Positions 9,416-17,952 of a stretch of 64,000 nucleotides of DNA are shown here, one piece after another. Position 1 is the first letter of the stretch, and the number at the start of each line of letters is the position of its first letter. The translations under genes were made by a program, and so were the position numbers. Location of the stretch: assembly GCF_009193325.2 (NCBI RefSeq), contig NZ_CP059856.1, positions 4,278,001 through 4,342,000 of the forward strand, given 5' to 3'. Source of the DNA: Bacteroides zhangwenhongii (GTDB lineage: Bacteria > Bacteroidota > Bacteroidia > Bacteroidales > Bacteroidaceae). A model generated the notes under the pieces. That model was given only the letters and a program-made list of their open reading frames with translations, did not search any database and had not been told where the DNA came from.

Positions 9416-11902
9416 ATGAGTAAGGTAATTAATATATCATTAATATTATGTACATTCATGGTTGTAATAGGTTGTGAGCTGTCAAATAGGAAAGCTCCAG
9501 TTTCTGTGTCGTGGCAAGTGAGTGTACCAGATATAAACAAGAGTAATAACAATGAACATAGATTTGTTATTAAAAACATATCCAACACTCCTCTTGGTCG
9601 CAATTGGAGCCTTTTTTATTCCCAGTTTCCAATGAAAAGTTGCAAGCAACAATCAAATATGGTAAAGGTAGAGAATGTGAAAGGAACATTTCACCGTATC
9701 TCTCCTAAAGAAAATTACAAACCTTTAAATCCAGGTGATTCTATTATACTAATTATAAGTGGACGCGGAGAAATGCCGGGATACTCAATGAAACCAGAAG
9801 GAGTTTATTGGGTAGATGAGTCTCATAGCTCGACTCCATTACCTATAGAATTAGTCACTCGTTCGCTACCATTTATATACTCAAAAAATGAAAAAGCTAT
9901 CCAAGTGTATAAAGACAATAAACGTATAGAGAGTGCAATGAAGCATGCAAATGGTATAGAAGTGATACCTGCAGTGAAACACGTATCATATTCTCAGTCA
10001 TATCTGAAACTAAAGAATGTAATACATATTGTTGCCCATCCGGATTTTCATACGGAAGTAGCCATAATGAAAGACAAATTAGCTTCCCTATATGCGATTG
10101 TAGAAGACTCTCTATCAGAAGTCCAATTGACACTAGACTACTTGCAGCAGAAAGAAAATGCCGTCAACGAAGAATATTATGAATTGAATGTGACAAACGA
10201 TAAAATACATATTTCAGCAATAACTCCGCACGGTATCTTCAATGGAATACAAACTTTCTTGTCCTTATTGAAAGGGCAGGAGGTCCCTTATTCCATAAAA
10301 TCTGTTTTCATCAAGGACTATCCGGATTTTTCCTATAGAGGACATATGCAAGATGTAGCACGTAACTTCATAGGGATAACTGATTTAAAGAAATTAATAG
10401 ATATATTGTCTTCTTATAAACTAAATGTTTTTCGTTTTCATTTTTCAGATGATGAAGGATGGCGCCTACAAATTCCAGGGTTAGAGGAATTGACGGAAAT
10501 AGCCTCTCACAGGGGACATACTTATGATGAATCCGAATGTTTGTATCCTGCATATAATGGGAATTTCGATTATCAGTCAGAGACATCAGGTAATGGCTTT
10601 TATTCTCGTGATGAATTTATTGACTTGCTTCGATATGCAGCTGATCGGCATGTGTCAATAATCCCGGAGATTGAATCTCCAGGACATGCCCGTGCTGCCA
10701 TTGTTGCCATGAAGGCCCGTTATGAGAGATATCTTGAGACAGATCCTATTAAAGCACATGAATACCTATTGAACGACATTCACGATGCTTCCCATTATGT
10801 GTCGGCACAAGGGTATTCGGACAATGTAATGAATGTAGCGATGCCTTCTACTTATCGTTTTATGAAGAAAGTGATACAAGAACTTCAACTTATGTATGAA
10901 GAAGCTGGTGTACCATTAAAATCTATCCATATAGGTGGAGATGAAGTTGCCGAAGGTGCTTGGCAAGGATCTCCAATTTGCAAAGATTTCATGCTGGAAT
11001 ATAGTATGACCGATGTACAAGAACTATCTGATTATTTTATAATGAGGATGGTCGATTTTTTAAAAGAACAAAAAATACCTTTTTCAGGTTGGCAAGAGGT
11101 TGTTCTAGGACATGATGAAATCTCCGAGCAGTATTTAACTGATAATGCTTTTGGCATTTCTTGTTGGCGAACCTCTGCCAATAATCATTCGGATGAATTA
11201 ATCTATAAGTTTGCCAATAAAGGGTATCCTGTTATTTTGAGTAATGCCACTAATTTTTATCTCGATCTGGCGTATGATGCACATCCAGATGAACCAGGAC
11301 ATAATTGGAATGGATACGTTGATGAATCAAAATCCTTCGCTCTACTTCCTTATTGCATCTACCGCTCAATACGTACTCACCTCCTCGCTAATCAAATACA
11401 AGAGGAAAAAACATCCTTGACAGCCGAAGGACGTAAAAACATTAAAGGAGTAGAATCTGCCTTGTGGAGTGAAACTATTCGCAATTACAAAGGAGTTGAA
11501 TATTATTTATTTCCTAAAATTATGGGGCTTGCCGAACGTGGATGGCACTCTTCTCCCATATGGGAACCTATGACAGGCATAGACGAGCAGCTTGCTTTTG
11601 AAAAGGATCTGGCATTTTATTACAAGCGTATATCCCAAAAAGAAATCCCTTATTGGGATAAAATGAATATAAACTATAGGCTACCTTTTCCAGGTTTATA
11701 TATTGACAAAGATGGTTTCTTATTTGCAAACACTCCTATTTTGGGTGGAGAAATCCACTATACCACTGACGGGAAAGAGCCTACTAAAAATTCCAAGATT
11801 TGGAATAAGCCAGTGAAATGCAGGACAAATGAAGTTAAAGCCAAGCTTTTTGTAGGAAACAAAAAGAGTGTAACGGTGAGTCTGAATCCCCAATTTAATT
11901 AG
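9416..11902 (+). CDS. GH20 beta-N-acetylhexosaminidase lipoprotein
   Basis: 828 aa with lipobox VVIGCE (Cys20). Order of parts: an N-terminal carbohydrate-binding CHB_HEX-like domain (about 30-170), the GH20b alpha/beta domain (about 185-305), the catalytic barrel from about 307 (DYPDFSYRGHMQDVARNFI), and a C-terminal chitobiase-type cap (GGEIHYTTDGKEPT). The catalytic pair is Asp509-Glu510 in HIGGDEVAEGAW: Asp positions the 2-acetamido group and Glu is the acid for substrate-assisted hydrolysis. The enzyme removes terminal beta-linked GlcNAc or GalNAc. Length matches the four-domain chitobiase-like family. With the GDPDs next door, its substrate may be HexNAc on a phosphodiester polymer. Confidence 0.93.
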   Translation: MSKVINISLILCTFMVVIGCELSNRKAPVSVSWQVSVPDINKSNNNEHRFVIKNISNTPLGRNWSLFYSQFPMKSCKQQSNMVKVENVKGTFHRISPKENYKPLNPGDSIILIISGRGEMPGYSMKPEGVYWVDESHSSTPLPIELVTRSLPFIYSKNEKAIQVYKDNKRIESAMKHANGIEVIPAVKHVSYSQSYLKLKNVIHIVAHPDFHTEVAIMKDKLASLYAIVEDSLSEVQLTLDYLQQKENAVNEEYYELNVTNDKIHISAITPHGIFNGIQTFLSLLKGQEVPYSIKSVFIKDYPDFSYRGHMQDVARNFIGITDLKKLIDILSSYKLNVFRFHFSDDEGWRLQIPGLEELTEIASHRGHTYDESECLYPAYNGNFDYQSETSGNGFYSRDEFIDLLRYAADRHVSIIPEIESPGHARAAIVAMKARYERYLETDPIKAHEYLLNDIHDASHYVSAQGYSDNVMNVAMPSTYRFMKKVIQELQLMYEEAGVPLKSIHIGGDEVAEGAWQGSPICKDFMLEYSMTDVQELSDYFIMRMVDFLKEQKIPFSGWQEVVLGHDEISEQYLTDNAFGISCWRTSANNHSDELIYKFANKGYPVILSNATNFYLDLAYDAHPDEPGHNWNGYVDESKSFALLPYCIYRSIRTHLLANQIQEEKTSLTAEGRKNIKGVESALWSETIRNYKGVEYYLFPKIMGLAERGWHSSPIWEPMTGIDEQLAFEKDLAFYYKRISQKEIPYWDKMNINYRLPFPGLYIDKDGFLFANTPILGGEIHYTTDGKEPTKNSKIWNKPVKCRTNEVKAKLFVGNKKSVTVSLNPQFN

Positions 11903-11919
11903 GTAATCATATTTTATAT

Positions 11920-13005
11920 ATGAAAAGACATATTTTGATTCTATTTGCTTTTTATGCTGGTTTATGGCTACAAGCAGCCAATGAAGAAAACATAGTTTAT
12001 ACAAATGCCAGCAATTTACAATTAATTGGTAAAGCTACTGTGGAAGGAGATTTTTTTCATCGCATTGACACGGCTCATTATCAAAATCTGCCATTGACTG
12101 TAAAACAACTGTATACTTATTCGGCGGGACTTGCCATTGCTTTTAAAACAAATAGTTCAGTGATAAAGGTGAAATGGAGAGTGCCTAATAAAAAACAAAA
12201 TGCCAATATGACTCCCATTATGCAAAAAGGACTTGATTTATACATTAGAAAAGATGGAATATGGCAGTATGCAGGGGTCGGTATTCCCCAAGGCATAGAT
12301 TCATCTTCTATATTAGCAGAAAATATGGATGAATCAGAAAAAGAATGTTTGATATATTTACCTTTATATGATGAAATTACACATTTAGAGATAGGAGTAT
12401 CAAAAAAATCCTATTTGAAAAAGATGGATAATCCATTTAAAGGAAAAATCATTGTTTATGGGTCGAGTATTACCCAAGGAGCATCTGCCAGTAGACCTGG
12501 ACTGGCTTACCCGTCTCAACTATCACGTAGTAGTGGATATCAGTTTATTAATATGGGGTTAAGTGGAAATGGCAAGATGGAATTACCTGTTGCAAAAATG
12601 TTATCTCAAATAAATGATGTTGATGCTTTTATTTTGGATTGTATTCCCAATCCTTCAGTCGATGAGATATGTGATAGAACTATCAATTTCATAAAAACGA
12701 TCCGTGACAAACATACCGATGCTCCCATAATTGTCATTCAGTCCGTTATTCGTGAGAAAGGGAATTTTAACATGAAAATATGTAAGATGGTAAAAGAACA
12801 AAATAGAGCAATAGAAGATCAAATACACATCCTTCACGAACTCGGTTTTAAAAACTTATACTTAATAAAAGAAAATCATTTTCTAGGAACAGATCATGAG
12901 GGTACTGTTGATGGTGTTCATCCTAGCGATTTAGGGTTTGAACGAATGTTGGAGAAGATCAAGCCTGCCTTGGCTGAAATTTTAGATATTAAATTTAGGA
13001 AGTAA
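11920..13005 (+). CDS. GxDLY / SGNH-hydrolase family esterase
   Basis: 361 aa with a cleavable signal peptide (about residues 1-19). The N-terminal jelly-roll part contains GLDLYIRKDGIWQYAG, the GxDLY motif of Bacteroides esterases. The C-terminal SGNH domain starts at about residue 175 with VYGSSITQG (Ser182/Ser183 in the nucleophile position), has a block around NMGLSGNGKME, and ends with the Asp331-x-x-His334 pair in DGVHPSD. Such enzymes usually remove ester groups from glycans. It follows the GH20 gene by 17 bp and ends the PUL; the promoter of the next gene lies downstream. In this setting it may deacylate the HexNAc-containing substrate. That role is inference. Confidence 0.85.
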   Translation: MKRHILILFAFYAGLWLQAANEENIVYTNASNLQLIGKATVEGDFFHRIDTAHYQNLPLTVKQLYTYSAGLAIAFKTNSSVIKVKWRVPNKKQNANMTPIMQKGLDLYIRKDGIWQYAGVGIPQGIDSSSILAENMDESEKECLIYLPLYDEITHLEIGVSKKSYLKKMDNPFKGKIIVYGSSITQGASASRPGLAYPSQLSRSSGYQFINMGLSGNGKMELPVAKMLSQINDVDAFILDCIPNPSVDEICDRTINFIKTIRDKHTDAPIIVIQSVIREKGNFNMKICKMVKEQNRAIEDQIHILHELGFKNLYLIKENHFLGTDHEGTVDGVHPSDLGFERMLEKIKPALAEILDIKFRK

Positions 13006-13104
13006 ATTTATTGGCTAATAATTTAATGGGACAATGCCACAAATTGAATACATAAAAAACTTCCTGCCGCTAAAATATTGCATACAAGGTGTCGAGACGA
13101 TACA

Positions 13105-13136
13105 TTTGCTTCTGTGAAATATTTGCAGTACATTTG
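13105..13136 (+). promoter_or_regulatory. Bacteroides-type promoter for the VapE-like gene
   Basis: TTTG (13105-13108), a 20-bp spacer and TACATTTG (13129-13136) match the Bacteroidetes sigma consensus exactly. The predicted transcript starts near 13143, which rules out the in-frame TTG at 13078 as the start codon and supports ATG 13189. Confidence 0.7.
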
Positions 13137-13188
13137 TGTCTGTAAACAACAGCCCTACACCACACATGCAGGACAAATAAATAAAATA

Positions 13189-15270
13189 ATGAGAATAACA
13201 CAAGTAAGAGACGATGGCAAGGTGAATACACTGCGTACGTTGAGAATTGAGCAGCTCGTGGAGCTGATGAAAGTGGAAACCAAAGCACAGCCCGTCTCAA
13301 AAATGAGAGAAGTCCTGCCCTATATGCTTCCCGGTGATAAAAACGACTATGTTCAGAAAGTGCCGAAACTGCTTCCTGCTGCCGCCTTTGTCCGTAGAAA
13401 CGGGGTGATGGTTATGGCGGAATACAATGGTATTGTAATGATTCAGGTGAATAATCTGTCGGGGCCTATGGAGGCCGATGAAGTGAAGAAGTGGGTGAAG
13501 GAACTCCCGCAAACGTATCTGGCATTTGTCGGTTCTTCCGGGAAGTCTGTCAAGATCTGGGTACGTTTTACTTATCCTGACGATCTTTTGCCGGTCACCC
13601 GCGAACAAGCGGAATTGTTTCATGCGCACGCTTATCGGTTGGCGGTGAAGTTCTACCAACCTCAACTTCCTTTTCATATTGAACTGAAAGAGCCTTCGTT
13701 GGAACAGTATTGTCGCCTGACTTTCGATCCGGAGCTGTATTTCAATCCCGAATCAATGCCGATTTACATGAAGCAGCCCGCATCTATGCCCGGTGAAACG
13801 ACTTATCGTGAACAGGTACAGACGGAGACTTCCCCTTTACAACGGCTTGCGCCCGGATATGAAAGTCATGAAGCGCTTTCCGTTCTGTTCGAAGCGGCTT
13901 TTGCGCGGGCGCTGGAGGAACAGGAGGAATTTCAGCCGGACGGAGATATACATTCGTTGCTGGTTGCCCTTGCGGGACATTGTTTCCGTGCAGGTATTCC
14001 CGAAGAGGATACGGTACGGTGGTCGCGCGCTCATTATCACTTGCCGAAGGATGATTTTCTGATTCGGGAGACGGTGAAGAATGTCTATCGTTCCGGACGT
14101 GGGTTTGCCGATAAGAGCAGTCTGCTTCCCGAGCAGATATTCGTTATGCAGATGGATGAGTTTATGAAACGCCGCTATGAGTTTCGTTTCAACCAGTTGA
14201 CTACACAGGTGGAATGTCGGGAGCGGAATACCTTTAATTTCTATTTTCATCCGGTGGACAAACGGCAGATGGCAAGCATTACGATGAATGCGCAGTACGA
14301 GGGGCTTAAGCTTTGGGACAAGGATGTGGTGCGTTATCTGAATTCCGATCATGTTCCTGTGTATCAACCAGCTGAGGAATTTCTTTATGACCTTCCCCAT
14401 TGGGATGGAAAGGATCATATTGGGGATCTGGCAAAACGGGTGCCTTGCGACAATCCTCATTGGCCGCATTTGTTTCGCCGTTGGTTTCTCAGCATGGTAG
14501 CGCATTGGCGTGGAATGATGAGGAAGAATTATGCGAATAGCACTTCGCCGATATTGGTTGGCCCGCAGGCATACAGAAAATCTACGTTCTGCCGTTTGAT
14601 TCTGCAACCGTGTCTGCAGGCTTATTATACGGATAGCATTGATTTCAGCCGGAAGCGGGATGCGGAACTGTATCTGAATCGTTTCCTGTTGATTAATATG
14701 GATGAATTCGACCAGATCAGCATTACTCAACAGCCTTTCCTAAAGCATATTCTTCAAAAACCGGTTGTGAACACAAGGCGTCCCAATGCTTCGGCGGTGG
14801 AGGAACTTCGGCGCTATGCTTCTTTTATCGGTACGAGTAATCATAAGGACTTGTTGACGGACACTTCCGGCAGCCGCCGCTATATCGCTGTCGAGGTGAC
14901 GGGAGTGATAGATGTCGTCCGTCCTATTGATTACGAACAGCTTTACGCGCAAGCGATGGCGGCATTATATAAGAATGAACGGTATTGGTTTGACGAGCGG
15001 GATGAGGCCATCATGACGGAAGCCAATCAGGAATTTGAGCAGTCGCCCGCTATTGAACAGTTGTTTCAGGTGTATTATCGGGCGGCAGGAAAGGAGGAAG
15101 AAGGCGAATGGTTGCTTGCTGCGGATATATTGCAACGTATACAGAAAGCCGCCAAAATGAAATTCTCCTTCGGACAAGCCACTCATTTCGGGCGTATCCT
15201 GCGACGGTTGGGAGTAGAGTCGTTCAGGAAAACACATGGGGTTTATTATCATGTAGTGGCTTTGGAGTGA
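13189..15270 (+). CDS. BT4734-like / VapE-family primase-helicase-like protein
   Basis: 693 aa from ATG 13189. The N-terminal part (about 45-215) resembles the BT4734-like domain, related to prim-pol folds: FVGSSGKSVKIWVRF (Ser116-Lys119) fits the nucleotide-binding motif. The position where active prim-pols carry DxD reads IQVNN (85-89), so polymerase activity is doubtful. The C-terminal half is a VapE P-loop ATPase: a modified Walker A GPQAYRKST (458-466) with Arg where Gly is usual, and Walker B LLINMDEFD (Asp505-Glu506). Such proteins occur in phage, plasmid and island contexts and as solitary chromosomal genes in Bacteroides. No integrase or att site is nearby. Function unproven. Confidence 0.8.
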   Translation: MRITQVRDDGKVNTLRTLRIEQLVELMKVETKAQPVSKMREVLPYMLPGDKNDYVQKVPKLLPAAAFVRRNGVMVMAEYNGIVMIQVNNLSGPMEADEVKKWVKELPQTYLAFVGSSGKSVKIWVRFTYPDDLLPVTREQAELFHAHAYRLAVKFYQPQLPFHIELKEPSLEQYCRLTFDPELYFNPESMPIYMKQPASMPGETTYREQVQTETSPLQRLAPGYESHEALSVLFEAAFARALEEQEEFQPDGDIHSLLVALAGHCFRAGIPEEDTVRWSRAHYHLPKDDFLIRETVKNVYRSGRGFADKSSLLPEQIFVMQMDEFMKRRYEFRFNQLTTQVECRERNTFNFYFHPVDKRQMASITMNAQYEGLKLWDKDVVRYLNSDHVPVYQPAEEFLYDLPHWDGKDHIGDLAKRVPCDNPHWPHLFRRWFLSMVAHWRGMMRKNYANSTSPILVGPQAYRKSTFCRLILQPCLQAYYTDSIDFSRKRDAELYLNRFLLINMDEFDQISITQQPFLKHILQKPVVNTRRPNASAVEELRRYASFIGTSNHKDLLTDTSGSRRYIAVEVTGVIDVVRPIDYEQLYAQAMAALYKNERYWFDERDEAIMTEANQEFEQSPAIEQLFQVYYRAAGKEEEGEWLLAADILQRIQKAAKMKFSFGQATHFGRILRRLGVESFRKTHGVYYHVVALE

Positions 15271-15361
15271 TTTGTTTTGCGCGTAAAACATTTATTATTT
15301 CCTATTGTAGAAGCAGGTATTTGGCTAATGTTAATGATTAGGGACTTAAATTTGAAATTTC

Positions 15362-15369
15362 TATCTTTG
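15362..15369 (+). promoter_or_regulatory. -7 box for the ATPase/TOPRIM pair
   Basis: TATCTTTG matches TAnnTTTG and sits 81 bp before the ATPase start. No good TTTG -33 element is present at the usual distance, so the promoter is a moderate candidate. Confidence 0.45.
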
Positions 15370-15449
15370 CTGCATTATTAAAATAATATATAAAAGCATC
15401 AAGATATAACAGATTTATTGTAACTTTACCCGCTAAATAACAGAATAAT

Positions 15450-16529
15450 ATGGTTTTTAATGAGGTTGAAATAAATAATTTTAGAGGAATAAAACATCTT
15501 GTTCTTTCTGATTTAAGGCAAATAAATTTGCTGGTAGGTAAAAATAATTGCGGTAAATCGACAGTGCTTGATGGTATATTTTTATTGTCTGGATTTTCAA
15601 ATCCTCTTCTTAACTTAAGAATCAATCAATTTAGAGATTATAATAGGTTCAATGAAGAAGATCTTGCTTTGAACTTTTATAATATGATTTCTGACAATCA
15701 TATTCAAATATCTGGTAATATGATGGATGGAACTATTAGAGAATTGAAAATCACTCCTATCGTTTCCGAATCTCAAATCGTTATATCTAAAGAGGATATT
15801 TCTACTCAGGCTCTTTCAAATAAAGAAGCTAATATAAGTACCGGCTTGACAATGAATTTTAGCTATACCAAAGCTGATAATGAAAAGAAAAGTGATAGCG
15901 CGGCAATTATCATTACCTCGAAAGGAGTTGATGGCAATATAAAAGTAAGGTCCTCTAAGGAATACAAAGAGACGCTATCCGGGGTATATATTAATTCTAA
16001 ATTTGCATTCAATATTGCCGTTGATAACTTGACACGTATAATAGAAGAAAAACAGGAGCAAGTAATAGTGGAAATATTGCAACATATAGAACCTAGAATA
16101 AAGTCTATTGCAGTGTTAAAATCAGGCGTTAATGTTGACATAGGGTTGAATAGATTGGTTCCTATTAATATGTTAGGGGATGGAATAAGGAAATTATTAG
16201 CGATAATAACATCTCTCTATGAATGTAAGAAAGGACTTGTTCTTATCGATGAAATAGATAATGGGATGCATTTTTCTTCTTTATCTTCTTTATGGAAAGC
16301 TATTATAAAAACTGCGAACTTATTGGATGTTCAGGTTTTTGCAACTACACATAATATTGAATCTTTGCAGTCCTTAAATAAAGTATTATCTGATAGTGAA
16401 TGTATTGAATCTCAAAATGATATAATGTGTTATTCATTGAGGCATATGCCAACAGACGAATTGAAAGCTTATCAATATCCCTATGAAAAGTTTCAGTATG
16501 TTATTAATCAAGAAATTGAAATACGATGA
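15450..16529 (+). CDS. AAA/ABC-type ATPase of a two-gene ATPase-TOPRIM system
   Basis: 359 aa. Its N-terminus, EVEINNFRGIKH, and Walker A GKNNCGKST (residues 30-38) are those of OLD/AAA_15/AAA_21-type ATPases related to SMC/Rad50. A large middle region (about 60-235) is poorly conserved. The second half-site has an ABC-signature-like MLGDGIRKLL (about 242-250), Walker B LVLIDEID (about 262-269) and a switch His in FATTHNIES (about 295). Its stop overlaps the start of the TOPRIM gene by 4 bp (ATGA), so the two are translationally coupled. In OLD, Gabija and PARIS systems, such an ATPase holds or controls a TOPRIM nuclease. The gene is far more AT-rich than the envelope-glycan genes that follow, suggesting transfer. 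Confidence 0.85.
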   Translation: MVFNEVEINNFRGIKHLVLSDLRQINLLVGKNNCGKSTVLDGIFLLSGFSNPLLNLRINQFRDYNRFNEEDLALNFYNMISDNHIQISGNMMDGTIRELKITPIVSESQIVISKEDISTQALSNKEANISTGLTMNFSYTKADNEKKSDSAAIIITSKGVDGNIKVRSSKEYKETLSGVYINSKFAFNIAVDNLTRIIEEKQEQVIVEILQHIEPRIKSIAVLKSGVNVDIGLNRLVPINMLGDGIRKLLAIITSLYECKKGLVLIDEIDNGMHFSSLSSLWKAIIKTANLLDVQVFATTHNIESLQSLNKVLSDSECIESQNDIMCYSLRHMPTDELKAYQYPYEKFQYVINQEIEIR

Positions 16530-17134
16530 TTAGAATTTTTGTAGAGGGGAGAGATTCAGAGTTTTTAGACAAGTACCTCCTTTTCCTTTTGGGGGAAAAC
16601 AAAGGAATGTGGGAAATTATTCAAGCTGGAGGGTATAGCAAGCTGCACTTATTAGATCAGCAGTTTAAAGAAAATACAGAACGAGGGGGTGTTAATTTGA
16701 TAATCTTTGATGCGGATTCTGCTGATAATGGGGGAGGATATATTGTCAGGAAAAGCTATCTTCAAGAGAGATTGGAAGAACTATCTATATCTGCTGAATT
16801 ATTTTTATTTCCAAATGACAAAGAAGATGGCGATTTTGAATTATTATTAGAACATATTGTTAATGAAGAGCATACATGCCTTCTAAAATGCTTTGAGGGT
16901 TATGAAAAGTGTGTTGCTGGACATGTAGATAACGAAGGTAATTCTCAATATATTACTCCAAATAGAAAAGCCAAAATATATGCTTATTTAGAGTCTATAA
17001 AGAAATCAAAAAAAGAACTTGAACGTTTTAAGAACAAAAAAGAGTTTTTTTTCGATAATCCTAAGTATTGGAATTTAGAGGCTGAGTATTTACTTCCTCT
17101 AAAACAATTTTTATTGAATGTTATTCAAATCTGA
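16526..17134 (+). CDS. Stand-alone TOPRIM-fold protein (DUF3226-like)
   Basis: 202 aa. It has the minimal TOPRIM residue set: Glu7 in IFVEGRDSEF and Asp62/Asp64 in LIIFDADSAD, the acidic residues that bind Mg2+ in topoisomerase/primase/OLD nucleases. The segment NDKEDGDFELLLE also recalls DUF3226/OLD-type proteins. The start codon overlaps the ATPase stop (ATGA), so both proteins are probably made in stoichiometric amounts. By analogy with the split PARIS system (AriA ATPase plus AriB TOPRIM nuclease) it would be the effector nuclease, but it is shorter than AriB and the sequence alone does not show that it cuts nucleic acid. Like its partner, it is AT-rich. Confidence 0.8.
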   Translation: MIRIFVEGRDSEFLDKYLLFLLGENKGMWEIIQAGGYSKLHLLDQQFKENTERGGVNLIIFDADSADNGGGYIVRKSYLQERLEELSISAELFLFPNDKEDGDFELLLEHIVNEEHTCLLKCFEGYEKCVAGHVDNEGNSQYITPNRKAKIYAYLESIKKSKKELERFKNKKEFFFDNPKYWNLEAEYLLPLKQFLLNVIQI

Positions 17135-17152
17135 TTAGAAAGCTAATTGACA

Positions 17153-17944
17153 ATGATATTATTAAGTTTTGACACAGAGGAGTTTGATGTACCCCGTGAA
17201 CATGGAGTGGACTTTCCGCTGGATAAGGCAATGGAAGTATCGGTTTATGGTACGAACAAGATACTGGACTGTCTGAAAAAGAATGGGGTGCGGGCTACTT
17301 TTTTCTGTACAAGCAACTTTGCGGAGAATGCTCCGGAGGTGATGCGCCGTATTATGGATGAAGGGCATGAAGTGGCGGCTCATGGGTGTGACCATTGGCA
17401 GCCTCAGGTTTCGGATGTCAGTCGTTCCAAAGAGATACTCGAACGGTTGACGGGGAGGAAGATAGAGGGGTATCGCCAGCCTCGTATGTTTCCGGTGTCC
17501 GATGAAGAGATAGAGCGGATGGGATATCTGTATAATTCTTCATTGAATCCGGCGTTTATTCCCGGCAGATATATGCATCTTTCCGAGCCGCGTACTTGCT
17601 TTATGACGGGTAAGGTTCTTCAAATTCCTGCGTCGGTGACTCCGTGGATACGTTTTCCGCTATTCTGGTTGTCTTGCCATAATCTCCCGGTGAAGTTGTA
17701 CCAATGGATGGCAAACAGGGTGCTGAAGCACGACGGCTATTTTGTGACCTATTTTCACCCGTGGGAGTTTTATCCATTGAATGAACATCCCGAATTTAAA
17801 ATGCCGTTTATTATCCGTAATCATTCCGGCAAAGGGATGGAAGAACGGCTGGATCTGCTGATCCGTAACTTCAAGGAGAAGAAAGCCAATTTCCTGACGT
17901 ACTCGGAATTTGCGAAAATGAAACGGACAGAACTAACTAAATAG
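17153..17944 (+). CDS. NodB-type polysaccharide deacetylase
   Basis: 263 aa from ATG 17153; the TTG two codons earlier is unlikely. NodB-fold motifs: LLSFDTEEFD (Asp7/Glu9, metal/base motif), ATFFCTSNFAE, and AAHGCDHW with His77 and His81 as the metal-binding pair. Later motifs include YRQPRMF and FHPWEFYP. No signal peptide is seen, so it probably works on the cytoplasmic side. Located 8 bp before an ArnC-like transferase and followed by GtrA and LTA-synthase-like genes, it may deacylate an undecaprenyl-phosphate-linked sugar before export, as ArnD deformylates Und-P-Ara4FN. That parallel is inference from gene order. Confidence 0.88.
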   Translation: MILLSFDTEEFDVPREHGVDFPLDKAMEVSVYGTNKILDCLKKNGVRATFFCTSNFAENAPEVMRRIMDEGHEVAAHGCDHWQPQVSDVSRSKEILERLTGRKIEGYRQPRMFPVSDEEIERMGYLYNSSLNPAFIPGRYMHLSEPRTCFMTGKVLQIPASVTPWIRFPLFWLSCHNLPVKLYQWMANRVLKHDGYFVTYFHPWEFYPLNEHPEFKMPFIIRNHSGKGMEERLDLLIRNFKEKKANFLTYSEFAKMKRTELTK

Positions 17945-17952
17945 AACGAGAA

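Noticed and set aside
13837..14730. 297-codon open frame antisense to the VapE-like gene
   Set aside because: Basic, low-information product opposite a gene with clear P-loop and prim-pol-like motifs.
13189..17134. Integrated prophage or ICE around the VapE-like gene and ATPase/TOPRIM pair
   Set aside because: No integrase, transposase, structural or transfer genes, and no direct repeats or tRNA junction were seen at the edges.
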